This document shows, one piece after another, positions 46,150-55,360 of a stretch of DNA of 64,000 nucleotides. Both the position numbers and the translations under genes were made by a program. How positions within the stretch are numbered: the stretch's first letter is position 1; every line of letters begins with the position of its first letter. The notes below the pieces were generated by a model. That model saw nothing but the letters and a program-made list of their open reading frames with translations. It did no database searches and was not told the origin of the DNA. Source of the DNA: Deltaproteobacteria bacterium (GTDB taxonomy: Bacteria > Desulfobacterota > Binatia > UTPRO1); NCBI GenBank assembly GCA_016200545.1, contig JACQEO010000041.1:21013-85012 (forward strand), given 5' to 3'.

Positions 46150-47558
46150 CGAAGCGTCGCCAGCGCGGCGTCGAGCCGGGCGAGGGTGCGCTCGCGGCCG
46201 AGGACGTGGAGCACCTCGAAGATCCCCGGGCTCGCCGCCGTTCCGGTGACCGCGACGCGGACCGGCTGCGCGAGTTTCCCGAGCTTCAAGCCGTGCTGCG
46301 CCAGCACCGCCTCGAACGCGCGCTCGAGCGACGCCACCGTCCACGCGTCGAGGGTGGCGCAGGCGTCGCGTAGCGACCGGAGCGCCGGCGCGATCTCCGG
46401 CTTGAGGAACTTCGCGGCGGCGGCGGGGTCGAGCGCGACGTGAGCGGTCAAGTAGAAATGCGCCTGCTCGACGAGATCGACGAGCGTCTTGGCGCGCTCC
46501 TGCAGCGTCGCCAGCGCCTGCGCGAGCCAGGCGTCGTCGCCGGGAACGGCGAGGCCCGCGCGGGCGATGAACGGCCGCGCCGCGGCGGCGAGGTCGGCGG
46601 GTGCCAGCGCGCGCAGGTAGTGCGAGTTCAGCCACAGCATCTTCTCGTAGTCGAAGACGCCGGCGGACTTGCCGATCGCCTCGAGGTTGAACTTCTCGAT
46701 GAGCTCGGCGCGGCTGAAGATCTCTTGATCGCCGTGCGACCAGCCGAGGCGGACGAGATAGTTGCAGACGGCGTCGGGAAGGAAGCCCATGTCGCGATAC
46801 GCCGTCACCGCCATCGCGCCGTGACGCTTGCTCAAGCGCGCCTTGTCGGTACCGAGGATGAGCGGCACGTGGCCGAAGGCGGGGAGGGCGGCGCCGAGCG
46901 CCTGGTAGAGGAGGATCTGTCGCGGCGTGTTCGCGAGGTGATCGTCGCCGCGGAGCACGTGCGTGATGCGCATCTCGGTGTCGTCGACGACGACGCAGAA
47001 GTTGTACGTCGGCGTGCCGTCGGTGCGGAGGATGATGAGGTCGTCGAACTCGGCGTTCTGGAAGACGACGCGTCCCTTGACGATGTCGTCGATCACCGTC
47101 TCGCCGTCCTTCGGGCTGCGGAAACGCACGGTGTGCGGCCGGCTGGCGCCGTCGCCCGCCGGCAGATCGCGGCAGGTGCCGTCGTAGGCGGGTTTCCGTC
47201 CGGCGGCGAGGGCCGCCCGGCGCTTCGCGTCGAGTTCCTCGGTCGTGCAGTAGCAGCGATACGCCTTTCCGGCGGTGAGCAGGCGGTCGACCTCGGCGAC
47301 GTACGTCGCGGTGCGACGGCTCTGGAAAAATGGGCCTTCGTCCCACGTGATTTGCAGCCACTCGAGGCTCTCGAGGATGGCGGCGATCGACGCGTCGGTG
47401 GAGCGTTCGCGGTCGGTGTCCTCGATGCGCAGCACGAACGTGCCACCGTGACGCCGCGCGTATAGATGACTAAAGAGCGCCGTCCGTGCTCCGCCGATGT
47501 GAAGGTAGCCGCTCGGGCTCGGGGCGAAGCGAGTTCTAGGTAGAGACGAAATCGTCAC
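46146..47558 (-). CDS. gltX: Glutamyl-tRNA synthetase
   Basis: 470 residues from GTG 47558, the family's usual length: [20 protein letters not shown] (HIGH), [28 protein letters not shown] with the later YDGTCRDL Cys (zinc site), and ARLSKRHGA (KMSKS). Because GlnRS is present, it is probably the discriminating type. An in-frame GTG at 47612 would add 18 unconserved residues. No ribosome site is seen for either start. Confidence 0.94.
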
Positions 47559-47870
47559 TGTGTCAAAATTATCGCAGTCCCATGGCGGGAATTCGGATCG
47601 GGAGGCGCGCACGGGGGCGCGGCGCCGCCAGCGTTGCCAGGATCTTAGCCCTGCGTCGGGCGTCTATAGCCTGTATCCACCCCCACGGCTAGCGGCATAG
47701 CTCTTGCTGATCTTCGAGGATCGGGACGCGATGTCTTCACTCATTGACAGGACCGAAACACACGCGCGCTATCGGCGCGGAGCTGCGCCTGGTATGGTCG
47801 GAATTCTGCCGCTCGGTCTCCCCGCCCCCGACCCCCGCAGCGCACGCGTTGTTCACGAAAGGCGGCACCC

Positions 47871-48272
47871 ATGAAGAAAAAGATTCTGGTCGTCGAGGAT
47901 AACGAAGACAACCGGCGCATTCTGGTCTATCGGCTGCGCAAGATCGGCGACTTCGAGATCATCGAGGCGCAGAACGGCCTCGAAGCGATCGAGATGACCG
48001 AGAAGCACCAGCCCGACCTCATCTTCATGGACCTGAAGATGCCCGTCATGGACGGTTGGGAGGCGACCAAGCGCATCCGCGTCAGCGAGGGCGGCCGGCG
48101 CGTCGCGATCATCGCGCTCACCGCGCAGGCGATGGCCGGCGACGAGCAGAAGGCGCTCGCGATCGGCTGCGACGACTATCTCGCCAAACCCGTCGTCGAT
48201 CCCGAGATGGTGCGTGAGAAGGTCGAGCGACTGCTGAAGAAGTACGGGCCGACGCTCGCCGCCGTTCACTGA
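47871..48272 (+). CDS. Single-domain response regulator
   Basis: 133 residues: KKKILVVEDNEDNRRILVYR supplies the acidic pair (E9, D10), LIFMDLKMPVMDGWEA the phospho-acceptor D54, IALTAQAM the Thr switch and DDYLAKPV the Lys. There is no output domain. It is CheY/Spo0F-like and presumably passes a signal by protein contact. RBS AAAGGCGG is 7 bases upstream. It is monocistronic, ending at a strong terminator. Confidence 0.93.
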   Translation: MKKKILVVEDNEDNRRILVYRLRKIGDFEIIEAQNGLEAIEMTEKHQPDLIFMDLKMPVMDGWEATKRIRVSEGGRRVAIIALTAQAMAGDEQKALAIGCDDYLAKPVVDPEMVREKVERLLKKYGPTLAAVH

Positions 48273-48307
48273 GAGAGAGCCGAAGCATTTCGCGCGTTGC
48301 GCGCACG

Positions 48308-48340
48308 ACGCCCCGGAAGTTTTCCGGGGCGTTTTTGTTT
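48308..48340 (+). terminator. Rho-independent terminator of the response regulator gene
   Basis: ACGCCCCGGAA (48308-48318) pairs fully with TTCCGGGGCGT (48322-48332) around the loop GTT, then TTTTGTTT follows. This is an 11-bp G/C-rich stem with a T-run, 36 bases after the stop codon. Confidence 0.92.
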
Positions 48341-48385
48341 GTGGCTCGGCTTGACGCTCGGGACCGAGCCCGATAGCCACGCCGC

Positions 48386-49093
48386 ATGGGCACTCTCGAC
48401 GGCAAGATCGCGCTCATCACCGGAGGTACGGGTGCCCTCGGCCGGGTCGTGAGCGCTGCGTTCGTTGCCGCCGGCGCGCGCATCGTCGTCACCTACGTCG
48501 CCGATCACGAGCTTCCGGGCTTCGAGGCCGCCGTTTCGAAGGAGCGCCGCGAGATCGCGCAGGTCGAGCTCACGAGCCGCGCCGCGATCGACGCCTTGGT
48601 GGCGCGCATCGTCGCGACCCACGGTCACCTCGACGTGCTGCTCAACCTTGCCGGCGGTTTTGGGGCCGGGCCGATCACCGAGACCAATGAGCACGAGCTC
48701 GATCGCCTCTTCGCCATGAACGTGAAGACCGCGTTTCTTTGCACCCAGGCCGTCCTGCCGACGATGATCCGCCAGCGGCGCGGCCGCATCGTCAACGTCA
48801 CGTCGCGGCCGGCGCTCATCGGCGGCGCCGGCGTGAGCGCCTACGCGATCACCAAGGCCGGGGTCGCCGCGCTCACACGCGCCGCCGCCGACGAGGTGCG
48901 CGAGCACGGTGTCACCGTGAACGCGATCGCGCCCAGCACCATCGACACGCCGGCGAATCGCGCCGCGATGCCGAAGGTCGATCCCGCCCGCTGGGTGAAG
49001 CCCGAGGAGATCGCGGCGACGCTCGTCTTCCTCGCGAGCGACGCCGCCGCCGCGACCAGCGGCGCGATCATCCCCGTCTACGCGCGGGCCTGA
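48386..49093 (+). CDS. Short-chain dehydrogenase/reductase
   Basis: 235 residues. The NAD(P) motif is LITGGTGALGRVVSAAF, the NAG-like motif is LLNLAGGFGAGP, and the catalytic Ser and Tyr-Lys are in VNVTSRPALIGGAGVSAYAITK. The C-terminus VFLASDAAAATSGAIIPVYA is standard. The substrate is unknown. The gene ends 6 bases before the next exported protein. Confidence 0.9.
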   Translation: MGTLDGKIALITGGTGALGRVVSAAFVAAGARIVVTYVADHELPGFEAAVSKERREIAQVELTSRAAIDALVARIVATHGHLDVLLNLAGGFGAGPITETNEHELDRLFAMNVKTAFLCTQAVLPTMIRQRRGRIVNVTSRPALIGGAGVSAYAITKAGVAALTRAAADEVREHGVTVNAIAPSTIDTPANRAAMPKVDPARWVKPEEIAATLVFLASDAAAATSGAIIPVYARA

Positions 49094-49099
49094 TCGCCG

Positions 49100-49654
49100 A
49101 TGCGCGCGCCATCCACCGCGTCGCGTCCGCGGCGCGGGTTTCTCGTCCCGGGCTCCGCGCTACTCGCGATCGCGATGATGGGTGCCACCCCCGTCCGTAC
49201 TCCGCCGCCGACCCCGACGCCCGTCCCCGAACCGCCACCTGCCTTCGGGCGCGTCGTCTACCGCGCCAGCAAGGCGGGATCGTTCGAGTCGCTCGGTGTC
49301 CCCGTCATCGCCTGCCGCCATCGCGACCCCGTACCGCGGGCGATCGGCGTCGAGTTCTTCGATCGCCTCGGCAAGAAGGTGCTCCTCTTCGGCATGAACA
49401 TCGTCCCGAAGGTGCCGCGCGGCAAGAAGGTCGTCTTCGTCTCCGACGCGACCTACTTTCCCAAGCGCGACGTCGTCGACGTCCGCGTCGGTCACTTCGG
49501 GGACGGCACCGCCCGCATCGTCTCCGACGCGCGCATCATTCATTGCATGGCGCGCATGCGCTTCGATTCCGGCGCGCTGAATCCGTCGTACTGGCGCAGC
49601 ATGGGCCTCTACCGCGAAGGCGTTGGCGTGACACCGGTGCCCGTCGACTGGTGA
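49100..49654 (+). CDS. Exported hypothetical protein
   Basis: 184 residues with a twin-Arg/hydrophobic N-terminus (RPRRGFLVPGSALLAIAMMG) and then a Pro/Thr-rich stretch, so it is probably exported. The mature part (FGRVVYRASKAGSFESLG, KKVVFVSDATYFPKRDVVDV) is beta-rich with no recognised family. It follows the SDR gene by 6 bases. Its 3' end overlaps the convergent lipoprotein gene by 46 bases. Confidence 0.65.
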   Translation: MRAPSTASRPRRGFLVPGSALLAIAMMGATPVRTPPPTPTPVPEPPPAFGRVVYRASKAGSFESLGVPVIACRHRDPVPRAIGVEFFDRLGKKVLLFGMNIVPKVPRGKKVVFVSDATYFPKRDVVDVRVGHFGDGTARIVSDARIIHCMARMRFDSGALNPSYWRSMGLYREGVGVTPVPVDW

Positions 49655-50211
49655 GCGCCGCGTACGAGCGTGTGCGGCGGGCCGAACAAGCGCTGGCCGT
49701 CTTTCGATTCGAGTAGCGCGATCAGCGCAGCGCCGCTGCCCATTGTGACGTCGACGTCGGCGTACGGCCCGTCGCCGCTCACCCGGCCGGAAACTCTGCC
49801 GGCATTGATCAGCGCCGCCAAGCGCGTGTGGTCGAGCGTGTAGAGCTGCAGGCGATCGCGTCCCGCCAGCGTGTAGCGCGCGATGACCCAGCCGCGGCGC
49901 TCGCCGCCCGTCGTCTGGTAGCGAACGCTGAGAAACCCATGCCGCCCGCCTCGCGTGCTGATACCCGCGTACTCGACCGTCTTCCAGCGCTGATCTCGCG
50001 TCTCCTCGACCGTCATGAGCTGAACGCCGTGACCGGCGTCGTCACCCGGCCCGACGAAGAGCAGCAACGGCCCGTCCCCGGAAGCGGCGCGCCAGACGCC
50101 CTGCAAGCGCGCGTCGAACTCCGAGTTCTTCTCGTCGCCGGCAGGATGGTCCGAAAGCGGAACGCAGGACGCGAGCCCGATAAGAGCGAGCGTCAGCAGG
50201 AACGTGCGCAT
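49609..50211 (-). CDS. Small lipoprotein of unknown function
   Basis: 200 residues from ATG 50211, with GGGAGG 5 bases upstream. Lipobox: LTLALIGLASC. The mature domain starts with FDARLQGVWRAASGDGPLLL, a lipocalin-like opening, followed by strands such as YAGISTRGGRHGFLSVRYQT. It ends near the convergent exported protein. It lies about 110 bases from tRNA-Lys, just outside the integrated element. Confidence 0.75.
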   Translation of the reverse strand: MRTFLLTLALIGLASCVPLSDHPAGDEKNSEFDARLQGVWRAASGDGPLLLFVGPGDDAGHGVQLMTVEETRDQRWKTVEYAGISTRGGRHGFLSVRYQTTGGERRGWVIARYTLAGRDRLQLYTLDHTRLAALINAGRVSGRVSGDGPYADVDVTMGSGAALIALLESKDGQRLFGPPHTLVRGAHQSTGTGVTPTPSR

Positions 50212-50321
50212 GGTCGCCTCCCATAGGTGGAGCGCAGCCCACCGGCAAGGGCGCGTCTCCCCATCGCGCATCGTGCACGGAAGTTGCCCTTCGGCGGAGG
50301 ACTGCGTAGTCTCCTGCGCGC

Positions 50322-50394
50322 GGGCCGTTAGCTCAGGTGGTAGAGCAGCTGCCTTTTAAGCAGCGGGTCGCTGGTTCGAGTCCAGCACGGCCCA
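50322..50394 (+). tRNA. tRNA-Lys (TTT), integration site
   Basis: A cloverleaf with acceptor GGGCCGT/ACGGCCC, D stem GCTC/GAGC, anticodon stem GCTGC/GCAGC around CTTTTAA (anticodon TTT), T arm GCTGG-TTCGAGT-CCAGC and discriminator A. CCA is not encoded. The last 19 codons of the adjacent integrase are antisense to this tRNA, which marks it as the attachment site. Confidence 0.97.
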
Positions 50395-51659
50395 TCCTTC
50401 GCAAGCGCCCGAAGTTCCTCAGGGACGCTCATGGCCGGCGACGCCGAAATCGGCGCGTCGGCCCCAAAGTCACCACCCCCCCCATCAACTGTACCAGTGG
50501 TGTAGGTCGGATCGTCGAGACTATCGATCGCGGCCTTGTTCCCCTTTGGGAGCCACTTGCCGTAGGTGTCGACGGTCATGGCGATGCTCTTGTGGCCAAG
50601 CTGCGCCTGGACGTACGCGGGCGACTTGCCGTCGGCGAGGAGGATCGAGGCGAAGGTGTGGCGGAGGCAGTGCGGCGTGAAGTGGGGTGGCAGGTTGGCG
50701 TGCTTCAACACGCGTGCAAACGCGCGGCGGACATTGTGCGGGTCGCGCGGGCCGCCGGTCCGTTCCGGAAACAGCCAGAGGCGCTGGTCGGCGGTCGCGC
50801 CGGCGCACAAGGCTGCGGCTCGCCGCGCGATGACGAGGGAGCGGAGGGTGTCCGCAAGTTGCTGCGACATGTCGACGATGCGCACCTCGCCGGTCTTCGG
50901 CGTATCGATACCCCGGCCGTCATCCGAAAGCGCCCGGGCAATCGTGAGTTCGCGGCTGACGAAGTCGAGGTCCCCATCGTCGTGTAACCCAATCTGCAGA
51001 GCCAAGCTCTCGCCGAGCCGCATGCCGGTGCGGGCGAGCGTGAGGAGAAGGGGATACCACCGCCGCTCGCGCGTCTGCGCCGTCGCCAGGAAGGTCGCGA
51101 GCTGCGCACGAGTCATCGCCTTGGTACGAACGGCCTGCTGTCGATCCGCCTTCGACGGGGTGAGGCCGAGCGCTCGGCCGAGCTTCGCAATCGGATTCGC
51201 GACCAGCACTTCGTCATCGACCGCCGCCGAAAGCATCGCACGGAGCGTCCGGTAGATGATGCTGACCGTTCCGGCGTCGAGCCCGGACCGGAGTTTCGCG
51301 AGGAGGAAGTCCTTCACGTTGGCGCGACCGAGCTCGCGCAGTGGTACGGTATCGAAGCGCGGCTCGACGTGCAGCCGCAGGATGTCATCGTAGAGGTGGA
51401 GCGTGCGGCGTTTGCGTTCGCCGGCCTGCACGAGGGCTTCCACCTGCCCGAGCCAGTGTTGCGCGTACCCGGCGACGCTGATCTTCGGATCGACCACCGC
51501 GTGTCGTTTCTGGCGGGCCTGTGGGATCGTCTTGGCGAGGAAGCTGTCGGCCGCTTCGCGCGCATCGTTGCCTGTCCCGAAGAACTTGACGTGTTGGGTG
51601 CGCATGCCGTCACGCCAGACGACCGCCCATTGTCCTCGCCGCTTGGTCACGCTCGCCAT
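50328..51659 (-). CDS. int: Tyrosine recombinase/integrase
   Basis: 443 residues. The N-terminal SAM-like core-binding domain is at about 65-160. The catalytic domain has Arg in ARTGMRLGESLAL, the HxxR box in FTPHCLRHTFASILL, His in QLGHKSIAMT and the Tyr nucleophile in VDTYGKWLPKG. The last residues, CWTRTSDPLLKRQLLYHLS, are encoded by the complement of tRNA-Lys, and the stop lies at 50328-50330 inside the tRNA. This is the known layout for elements whose attP overlaps int. It is the first gene of an element extending to the right. Confidence 0.95.
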   Translation of the reverse strand: MASVTKRRGQWAVVWRDGMRTQHVKFFGTGNDAREAADSFLAKTIPQARQKRHAVVDPKISVAGYAQHWLGQVEALVQAGERKRRTLHLYDDILRLHVEPRFDTVPLRELGRANVKDFLLAKLRSGLDAGTVSIIYRTLRAMLSAAVDDEVLVANPIAKLGRALGLTPSKADRQQAVRTKAMTRAQLATFLATAQTRERRWYPLLLTLARTGMRLGESLALQIGLHDDGDLDFVSRELTIARALSDDGRGIDTPKTGEVRIVDMSQQLADTLRSLVIARRAAALCAGATADQRLWLFPERTGGPRDPHNVRRAFARVLKHANLPPHFTPHCLRHTFASILLADGKSPAYVQAQLGHKSIAMTVDTYGKWLPKGNKAAIDSLDDPTYTTGTVDGGGGDFGADAPISASPAMSVPEELRALAKDGPCWTRTSDPLLKRQLLYHLS

Positions 51660-51661
51660 GG

Positions 51662-51973
51662 TCAGGAAGTCCGCTTACGAGTTCTCGCGCGTGTCGTTGC
51701 GTGACGTGTCGTCAGTGCTGGGAGTAGGCGGGCGACGCGGGCGGCGAGGTCTGGTGAGGCCTTCGACTCGATCTCGGCGAGGACGCGGACGAACCGTCCG
51801 GTGAGCTCCGAGATCGGTCGCTCGTTCCGCTCCCAGCGCGCCACCGACGTCGCGGTGACGCCCAGGCGATGGGCGAGTCTCGCCTGACTCAATTTGAGAG
51901 TCTTGCGGCGTAGACGCCTGAATTCCTCGCCGACCACGGCTCGTTCTGTACCCTCGGTACAGGCCGTCGTCAA
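51662..51973 (-). CDS. XRE-type HTH regulator
   Basis: An XRE-like HTH in FRRLRRKTLKLSQARLAHRL, GVTATSVARWERNERPISEL. It ends 2 bases before the integrase start. TTG 51973 gives 103 residues; an internal GTG near 51937 is equally plausible. Almost all of it lies inside the 3' part of the next ORF (51675-52343) in a different frame, so one of the two is probably shorter than drawn. It likely controls integrase or lysogeny-type decisions. Confidence 0.75.
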   Translation of the reverse strand: MTTACTEGTERAVVGEEFRRLRRKTLKLSQARLAHRLGVTATSVARWERNERPISELTGRFVRVLAEIESKASPDLAARVARLLPALTTRHATTRARTRKRTS

Positions 51974-52343
51974 GGCTGGCGACGCGGACTCGCGCGACCC
52001 ACGCGCGGTAATCCTCCAGTCGGATGCGGCGGTATTTGCCGAAGGGCACGCTCGCTAGTTCGCCGCGTCGTACGAGATCCGAAACGTATGCCACCGTCGG
52101 CCGTTGGATGTCGGACGCCGGCGGTGGCGTCCTTGCGGTAAGGAGATCGGCAACCTGTTGGTACGACAGGAGCGCGTCGCTATCGGCCGGGGTGATTGTT
52201 GCGAGTCGTACGTCGATCCGTTCAGCGACCTTGGCTGCGATTCGGTCGGCGAGCGCGTCAACGAGCTGGTCGAGCGCAGGGCCGACCAGCGCGTCGGGAG
52301 TCGGCCACGAATCGATTAGGAGGCGAGGGCGCAGCGCACTCAT
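51675..52343 (-). CDS. Excisionase-like HTH protein, C-terminus doubtful
   Basis: Residues 1-125 look genuine. A helical N-terminus is followed by an excisionase-type winged helix: LLSYQQVADLLTARTPPP, TVAYVSDLVRRGELASVPFG, KYRRIRLEDYRAWV. The last ~95 residues are Arg/Pro-rich and overlap the XRE gene in another frame, suggesting a lost stop or a one-base shift near 51970. The start overlaps the tiny gene upstream by 4 bases (ATGA). It is probably a directionality factor for the integrase or a DNA-binding regulator. Confidence 0.65.
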   Translation of the reverse strand: MSALRPRLLIDSWPTPDALVGPALDQLVDALADRIAAKVAERIDVRLATITPADSDALLSYQQVADLLTARTPPPASDIQRPTVAYVSDLVRRGELASVPFGKYRRIRLEDYRAWVARVRVASLDDGLYRGYRTSRGRRGIQASTPQDSQIESGETRPSPGRHRDVGGALGAERATDLGAHRTVRPRPRRDRVEGLTRPRRPRRPPTPSTDDTSRNDTRENS

Positions 52344-52492
52344 CGCGCGGCCTCACTCCGTGCGCGCGGCGAGTACGAATGTGAAGAGGGGCTGCGCTGT
52401 GGTGTTGCCGAGACGGCCCTCTCCATGAGCTCGCGTATCGCTTGGCTCAAGCGCTCACGCACGGCAGGCTCCCCCCGGCGCGTTCGCGTCAT
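52340..52492 (-). CDS. Very small gene overlapping its neighbour (50 codons)
   Basis: ATG 52492 opens a 50-residue frame, starting MTRTRRGEPAVRERLSQAIR and continuing ELMERAVSATPQR. It has an amphipathic helix and a Ser/Arg-rich tail. Its TGA overlaps the ATG of the excisionase-like gene (ATGA), a sign of translational coupling. No family is recognised. It is too short for routine gene calling. Confidence 0.45.
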   Translation of the reverse strand: MTRTRRGEPAVRERLSQAIRELMERAVSATPQRSPSSHSYSPRARSEAAR

Positions 52493-52670
52493 CGGCTCCG
52501 ATGCTCGCGCGCGGCGTCACGAGACGGCTCCACGCGTGCGCGGCAACCAGGCGGCCAGCAACGTATCCGGAACCGCCCTGGTGCGGCGAAGATGCAGGCG
52601 ATCGCCACGTCGAGACATGGGTGACGCCGTGGCGGTACATTTTGGTGAGAAAAACAACGGCTGGCATCAT
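52455..52670 (-). CDS. Small hypothetical gene after the ATPase
   Basis: 71 residues (MMPAVVFLTKMYRHGVTHVS...). Its ATG at 52670 overlaps the TGA of the ATPase gene by 3 bases, the same coupling seen downstream. The last 38 bases overlap the tiny gene in another frame. Composition is ordinary and no motif is recognised. The support is mainly the overlap with the ATPase gene. Confidence 0.35.
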   Translation of the reverse strand: MMPAVVFLTKMYRHGVTHVSTWRSPASSPHQGGSGYVAGRLVAAHAWSRLVTPRASIGADDANAPGGACRA

Positions 52671-54223
52671 CGCTCGACCTTGTCGTTGCTTCCGGCGTCT
52701 TCGTCAGGGCTCGCCGCCGACCGGTCAGCCGGGAAGAAAACTTCCTCAGGCGGATCCGTAACACCTACGGCGCTGCCATTGCCGCCACTACTGCCACCCC
52801 TAGAGGAGTGTGGCAGTTGGTGGCAGTCATCTTGGTCGCTGTCATCACTGCCATTGGCAGCGATCTGGCGGTGATGGCAGCGATCGCGACCTTTGTCGGC
52901 AATGCGGTAGAGAGCGCCCTTGCCCTCGCCGAGCTTCACCACGTAGTCGCCCTTGACGAGCTCCGTGCGAACCCGCGCGAATGAGCGCTCGGCGACCTCG
53001 GAGCTCTCCTGCCACGCGCTATAGGTCGCGCCGTCTCGCCGGGAGCGCAGCGCGGCGAGGGCCTTCTCGGCGTTTGTGGATAAGCCGGCGTGGGTCTCCG
53101 ACTTACCGGTCTTTCTCGGGGGTGGGGCTGGATCGAGAACGCAGGATGACCGGCCATCGTCGAGTTCCTGCACGCACAGGCGAAGGGCAAAGTCCGCGAA
53201 TTGAGGCAGGTCCCGCTGTTTCGTGTTCGAGACGACGATCACGTCGCCCTGCCTCTTGAGCGCGATCTCAGTGTCGGCAGCGGCGCGAAGCGCGGAGCTG
53301 CCGCGGGCCCGACCGAGCGCAACATGACCTTGGTGGTGGAGAATCCATACGGTTGCGCCGAGCTCGGTGACGAAACGCTGCAGGGCGGCGAGGGCACGGC
53401 CGACGTCTCGCGCCTTGTCCTCGTCGTGGCCGCCGACCGCGAGGCATGCCGACCAGGTGTCGATGACGATCAAGACCGGCGCGTGGGGCCACTGGAGAAG
53501 TTCCTGCAGCAGATTCTCGAAGTCTGCCCCGAGCGGATCGAGTGGCTGCAAGAGAAACTTCATCCTGAGCAGCGGCTCCTCTCCGCAATGACGGGTCATC
53601 CAGGCGCGGACCCGGTCTTTGAGCCCCGCTTGCCCTTCTGCGGCGAGGTAGAGGATCGGTCCCGGCTTCACGGCTCGTCCCTGCCAAGGTTCTCCCATGG
53701 TAATGGCGCAGCTCACGTCGAGGGCGAGGAACGTCTTCCCAGCGCCGCTGTCGGCGTGGACGACGACCACTCCGCGGGTGGGACAGATGCCGTGGATCAA
53801 CGCTTCCGGATCCGCTTGGTTCAGCAGGTCCTGGGCATCAAGAATCTTGAGAGGCGAGCTGGATGACGCATCATCGATCGTGTCGTCTAACAGGTCTTGA
53901 TTTGCCACCCGTGCAACACCTTTCGACGCTCCCGCTTGATCGACATGCTCATCGGACACTCTCGTCAGCGTTCGGTTCGTTGTGTCGCCCATGCGGCTGC
54001 GCAGACCTTCCGCCACTGCGTGCGCATAGTTGCGTACCGTCTGGCGGCGCTCATGCCTGTCGTGGAACCGGTCCGCGGGGTGCCGCTGGAGTGCACGCTC
54101 GAATGCCGTGCGGGCGGCGAGATCGATCGCCGTCATGTCGAAGACTTCCTCGATGTGAATCTGCTTCTCGTCATCGTTGCCGAGGGCAAGCGCCTCGACA
54201 CCATCGTGTTTAGGGTTTCGCAT
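52667..54223 (-). CDS. RepA-like AAA ATPase of the integrated element
   Basis: 518 residues from ATG 54223. A RecA/AAA_25-type ATPase lies at about 150-350, with Walker A VVVVHADSGAGKTFLALD, Walker B PVLIVIDTWSACLA and the family loop WILHHQGHVALGRARGSSAL. A C-terminal winged-helix-like segment contains YSAWQESSEVAERSFARVRT. Such proteins are hexameric helicases or DNA-replication factors of plasmids and integrative elements. The last ~60 residues are Ser/Asp/Gly-rich. It overlaps the MerR-like gene by 14 bases. Confidence 0.85.
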   Translation of the reverse strand: MRNPKHDGVEALALGNDDEKQIHIEEVFDMTAIDLAARTAFERALQRHPADRFHDRHERRQTVRNYAHAVAEGLRSRMGDTTNRTLTRVSDEHVDQAGASKGVARVANQDLLDDTIDDASSSSPLKILDAQDLLNQADPEALIHGICPTRGVVVVHADSGAGKTFLALDVSCAITMGEPWQGRAVKPGPILYLAAEGQAGLKDRVRAWMTRHCGEEPLLRMKFLLQPLDPLGADFENLLQELLQWPHAPVLIVIDTWSACLAVGGHDEDKARDVGRALAALQRFVTELGATVWILHHQGHVALGRARGSSALRAAADTEIALKRQGDVIVVSNTKQRDLPQFADFALRLCVQELDDGRSSCVLDPAPPPRKTGKSETHAGLSTNAEKALAALRSRRDGATYSAWQESSEVAERSFARVRTELVKGDYVVKLGEGKGALYRIADKGRDRCHHRQIAANGSDDSDQDDCHQLPHSSRGGSSGGNGSAVGVTDPPEEVFFPADRSAASPDEDAGSNDKVER

Positions 54224-54422
54224 CTGACGTGGTGTCCGAATGGTTGACCACTTCCCATCCGAGCAGCGCACGCAGGCGCTCTACTTCCGCCGGCGCGAAT
54301 TGTCGCCAGCCTCGGAAATCCCGTACCGCGCGGATCAATCCGAGCCGTTCATACCTTCGGATCGTCTTCGGACTGACGCCAGTCGCTTCGGCGAGGACCT
54401 TCGTGGTGATCGGCTTGTCCAT
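54210..54422 (-). CDS. MerR-like HTH protein
   Basis: 70 residues: ITTKVLAEATGVSPKTIRRY, ERLGLIRAVRDFRGWRQFAP, AEVERLRALLGWEVV. This is just the winged-helix domain of MerR, with no effector domain. It is suited to act as an element-encoded regulator or excisionase. ATG 54422 is chosen for homology; the frame is open further upstream. It overlaps the ATPase start by 14 bases. Confidence 0.8.
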   Translation of the reverse strand: MDKPITTKVLAEATGVSPKTIRRYERLGLIRAVRDFRGWRQFAPAEVERLRALLGWEVVNHSDTTSDAKP

Positions 54423-54502
54423 GGCGGGACCATGTAGGTCACACGTGGACCCGCATGAGCAATCAACAAAAGTCGGCGAGACCTGGTCTCGGCGGCTTTT
54501 GA

Positions 54503-55360
54503 TCAGCTCGGCGGATACGCGCGCCGGTCCCGCCGTTGGTAGGTCACGCGCACATGCAAAGCCGTCAGGCCGCGAAAACGTTCTGGGTGCCACGCGCCCA
54601 GTAACTTGGCGGTGATCCCGAACGCCTCCCCAATGCCAATCGCGTGCTTCGAAAGAACCTGGGCCACGCGGATTCTGACGTCGCGGACCAATGGCGTCTT
54701 CGTCTGATGCAGCAGGTGTCTGGTTGCGACGACGAACCGATCGATCGCATCCGTTGCCGTGGTCAGCAGGCTGACCCGGTCGTCGACTCCGAGATTGATC
54801 AGCTCCGTCAAGTCGCGGTCGAGCTCTAGGGTCACTGCCCTTTGCGCGTAGCCTTTCAATATGCTTTTCTGTTGGCCGATCCTCCGCTTGGCAACGGGCA
54901 TTGCGAGCGCCGCTTCGCGTTGGAGCTCCTGCTGCGCCATCAGGAGTGCCGCGAGCAATTCGTCGCGGGGTACGCCCCGACGTGCAAGGTCCTGCAGTTG
55001 AGGTTCAACGCGTGGGATCCTGTCGAGAAGCCTCATTAGGGCGTTGAACGCAGAGAAGCGGCGCCTCCTAAACACGGCCACCATGAGCTTCTCTTCCATC
55101 TCGGTGAAGCCTAGTCCGTCGAAGAGGAGGGCCGTTGCACGTTCCATCATCTCCTGGATCTCTGGGTGCTGTGAGGCAATTGTATCTGATGGGTCTGGCG
55201 TGAGACGAACGAGACGTCGCCGTCTCTCCTCGGACACGTCACCGAAGACCACTCTGTCGGAGAACTTTGCAACGGCGATGTTGTGGGGATCGCCGGCTCT
55301 CTGGGTAGAAACTTCTGGCTTCTCACGGCGCTGTGACTCTCGTCGCTTTTTCGGCGGCAT
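54503..55360 (-). CDS. Hypothetical helical protein
   Basis: 285 residues from ATG 55360 (GGGGAAGG upstream). The sequence is highly helical and charged after a basic, disordered N-terminus (MPPKKRRESQRREKPEVSTQ). Segments include MMERATALLFDGLGFTEMEE and DRDLTELINLGVDDRVSLLT. The C-terminus is basic and ends YQRRDRRAYPPS. No family is recognised. It is the first minus-strand gene of the element's leftward cluster and faces a divergent plus-strand gene. Confidence 0.6.
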   Translation of the reverse strand: MPPKKRRESQRREKPEVSTQRAGDPHNIAVAKFSDRVVFGDVSEERRRRLVRLTPDPSDTIASQHPEIQEMMERATALLFDGLGFTEMEEKLMVAVFRRRRFSAFNALMRLLDRIPRVEPQLQDLARRGVPRDELLAALLMAQQELQREAALAMPVAKRRIGQQKSILKGYAQRAVTLELDRDLTELINLGVDDRVSLLTTATDAIDRFVVATRHLLHQTKTPLVRDVRIRVAQVLSKHAIGIGEAFGITAKLLGAWHPERFRGLTALHVRVTYQRRDRRAYPPS

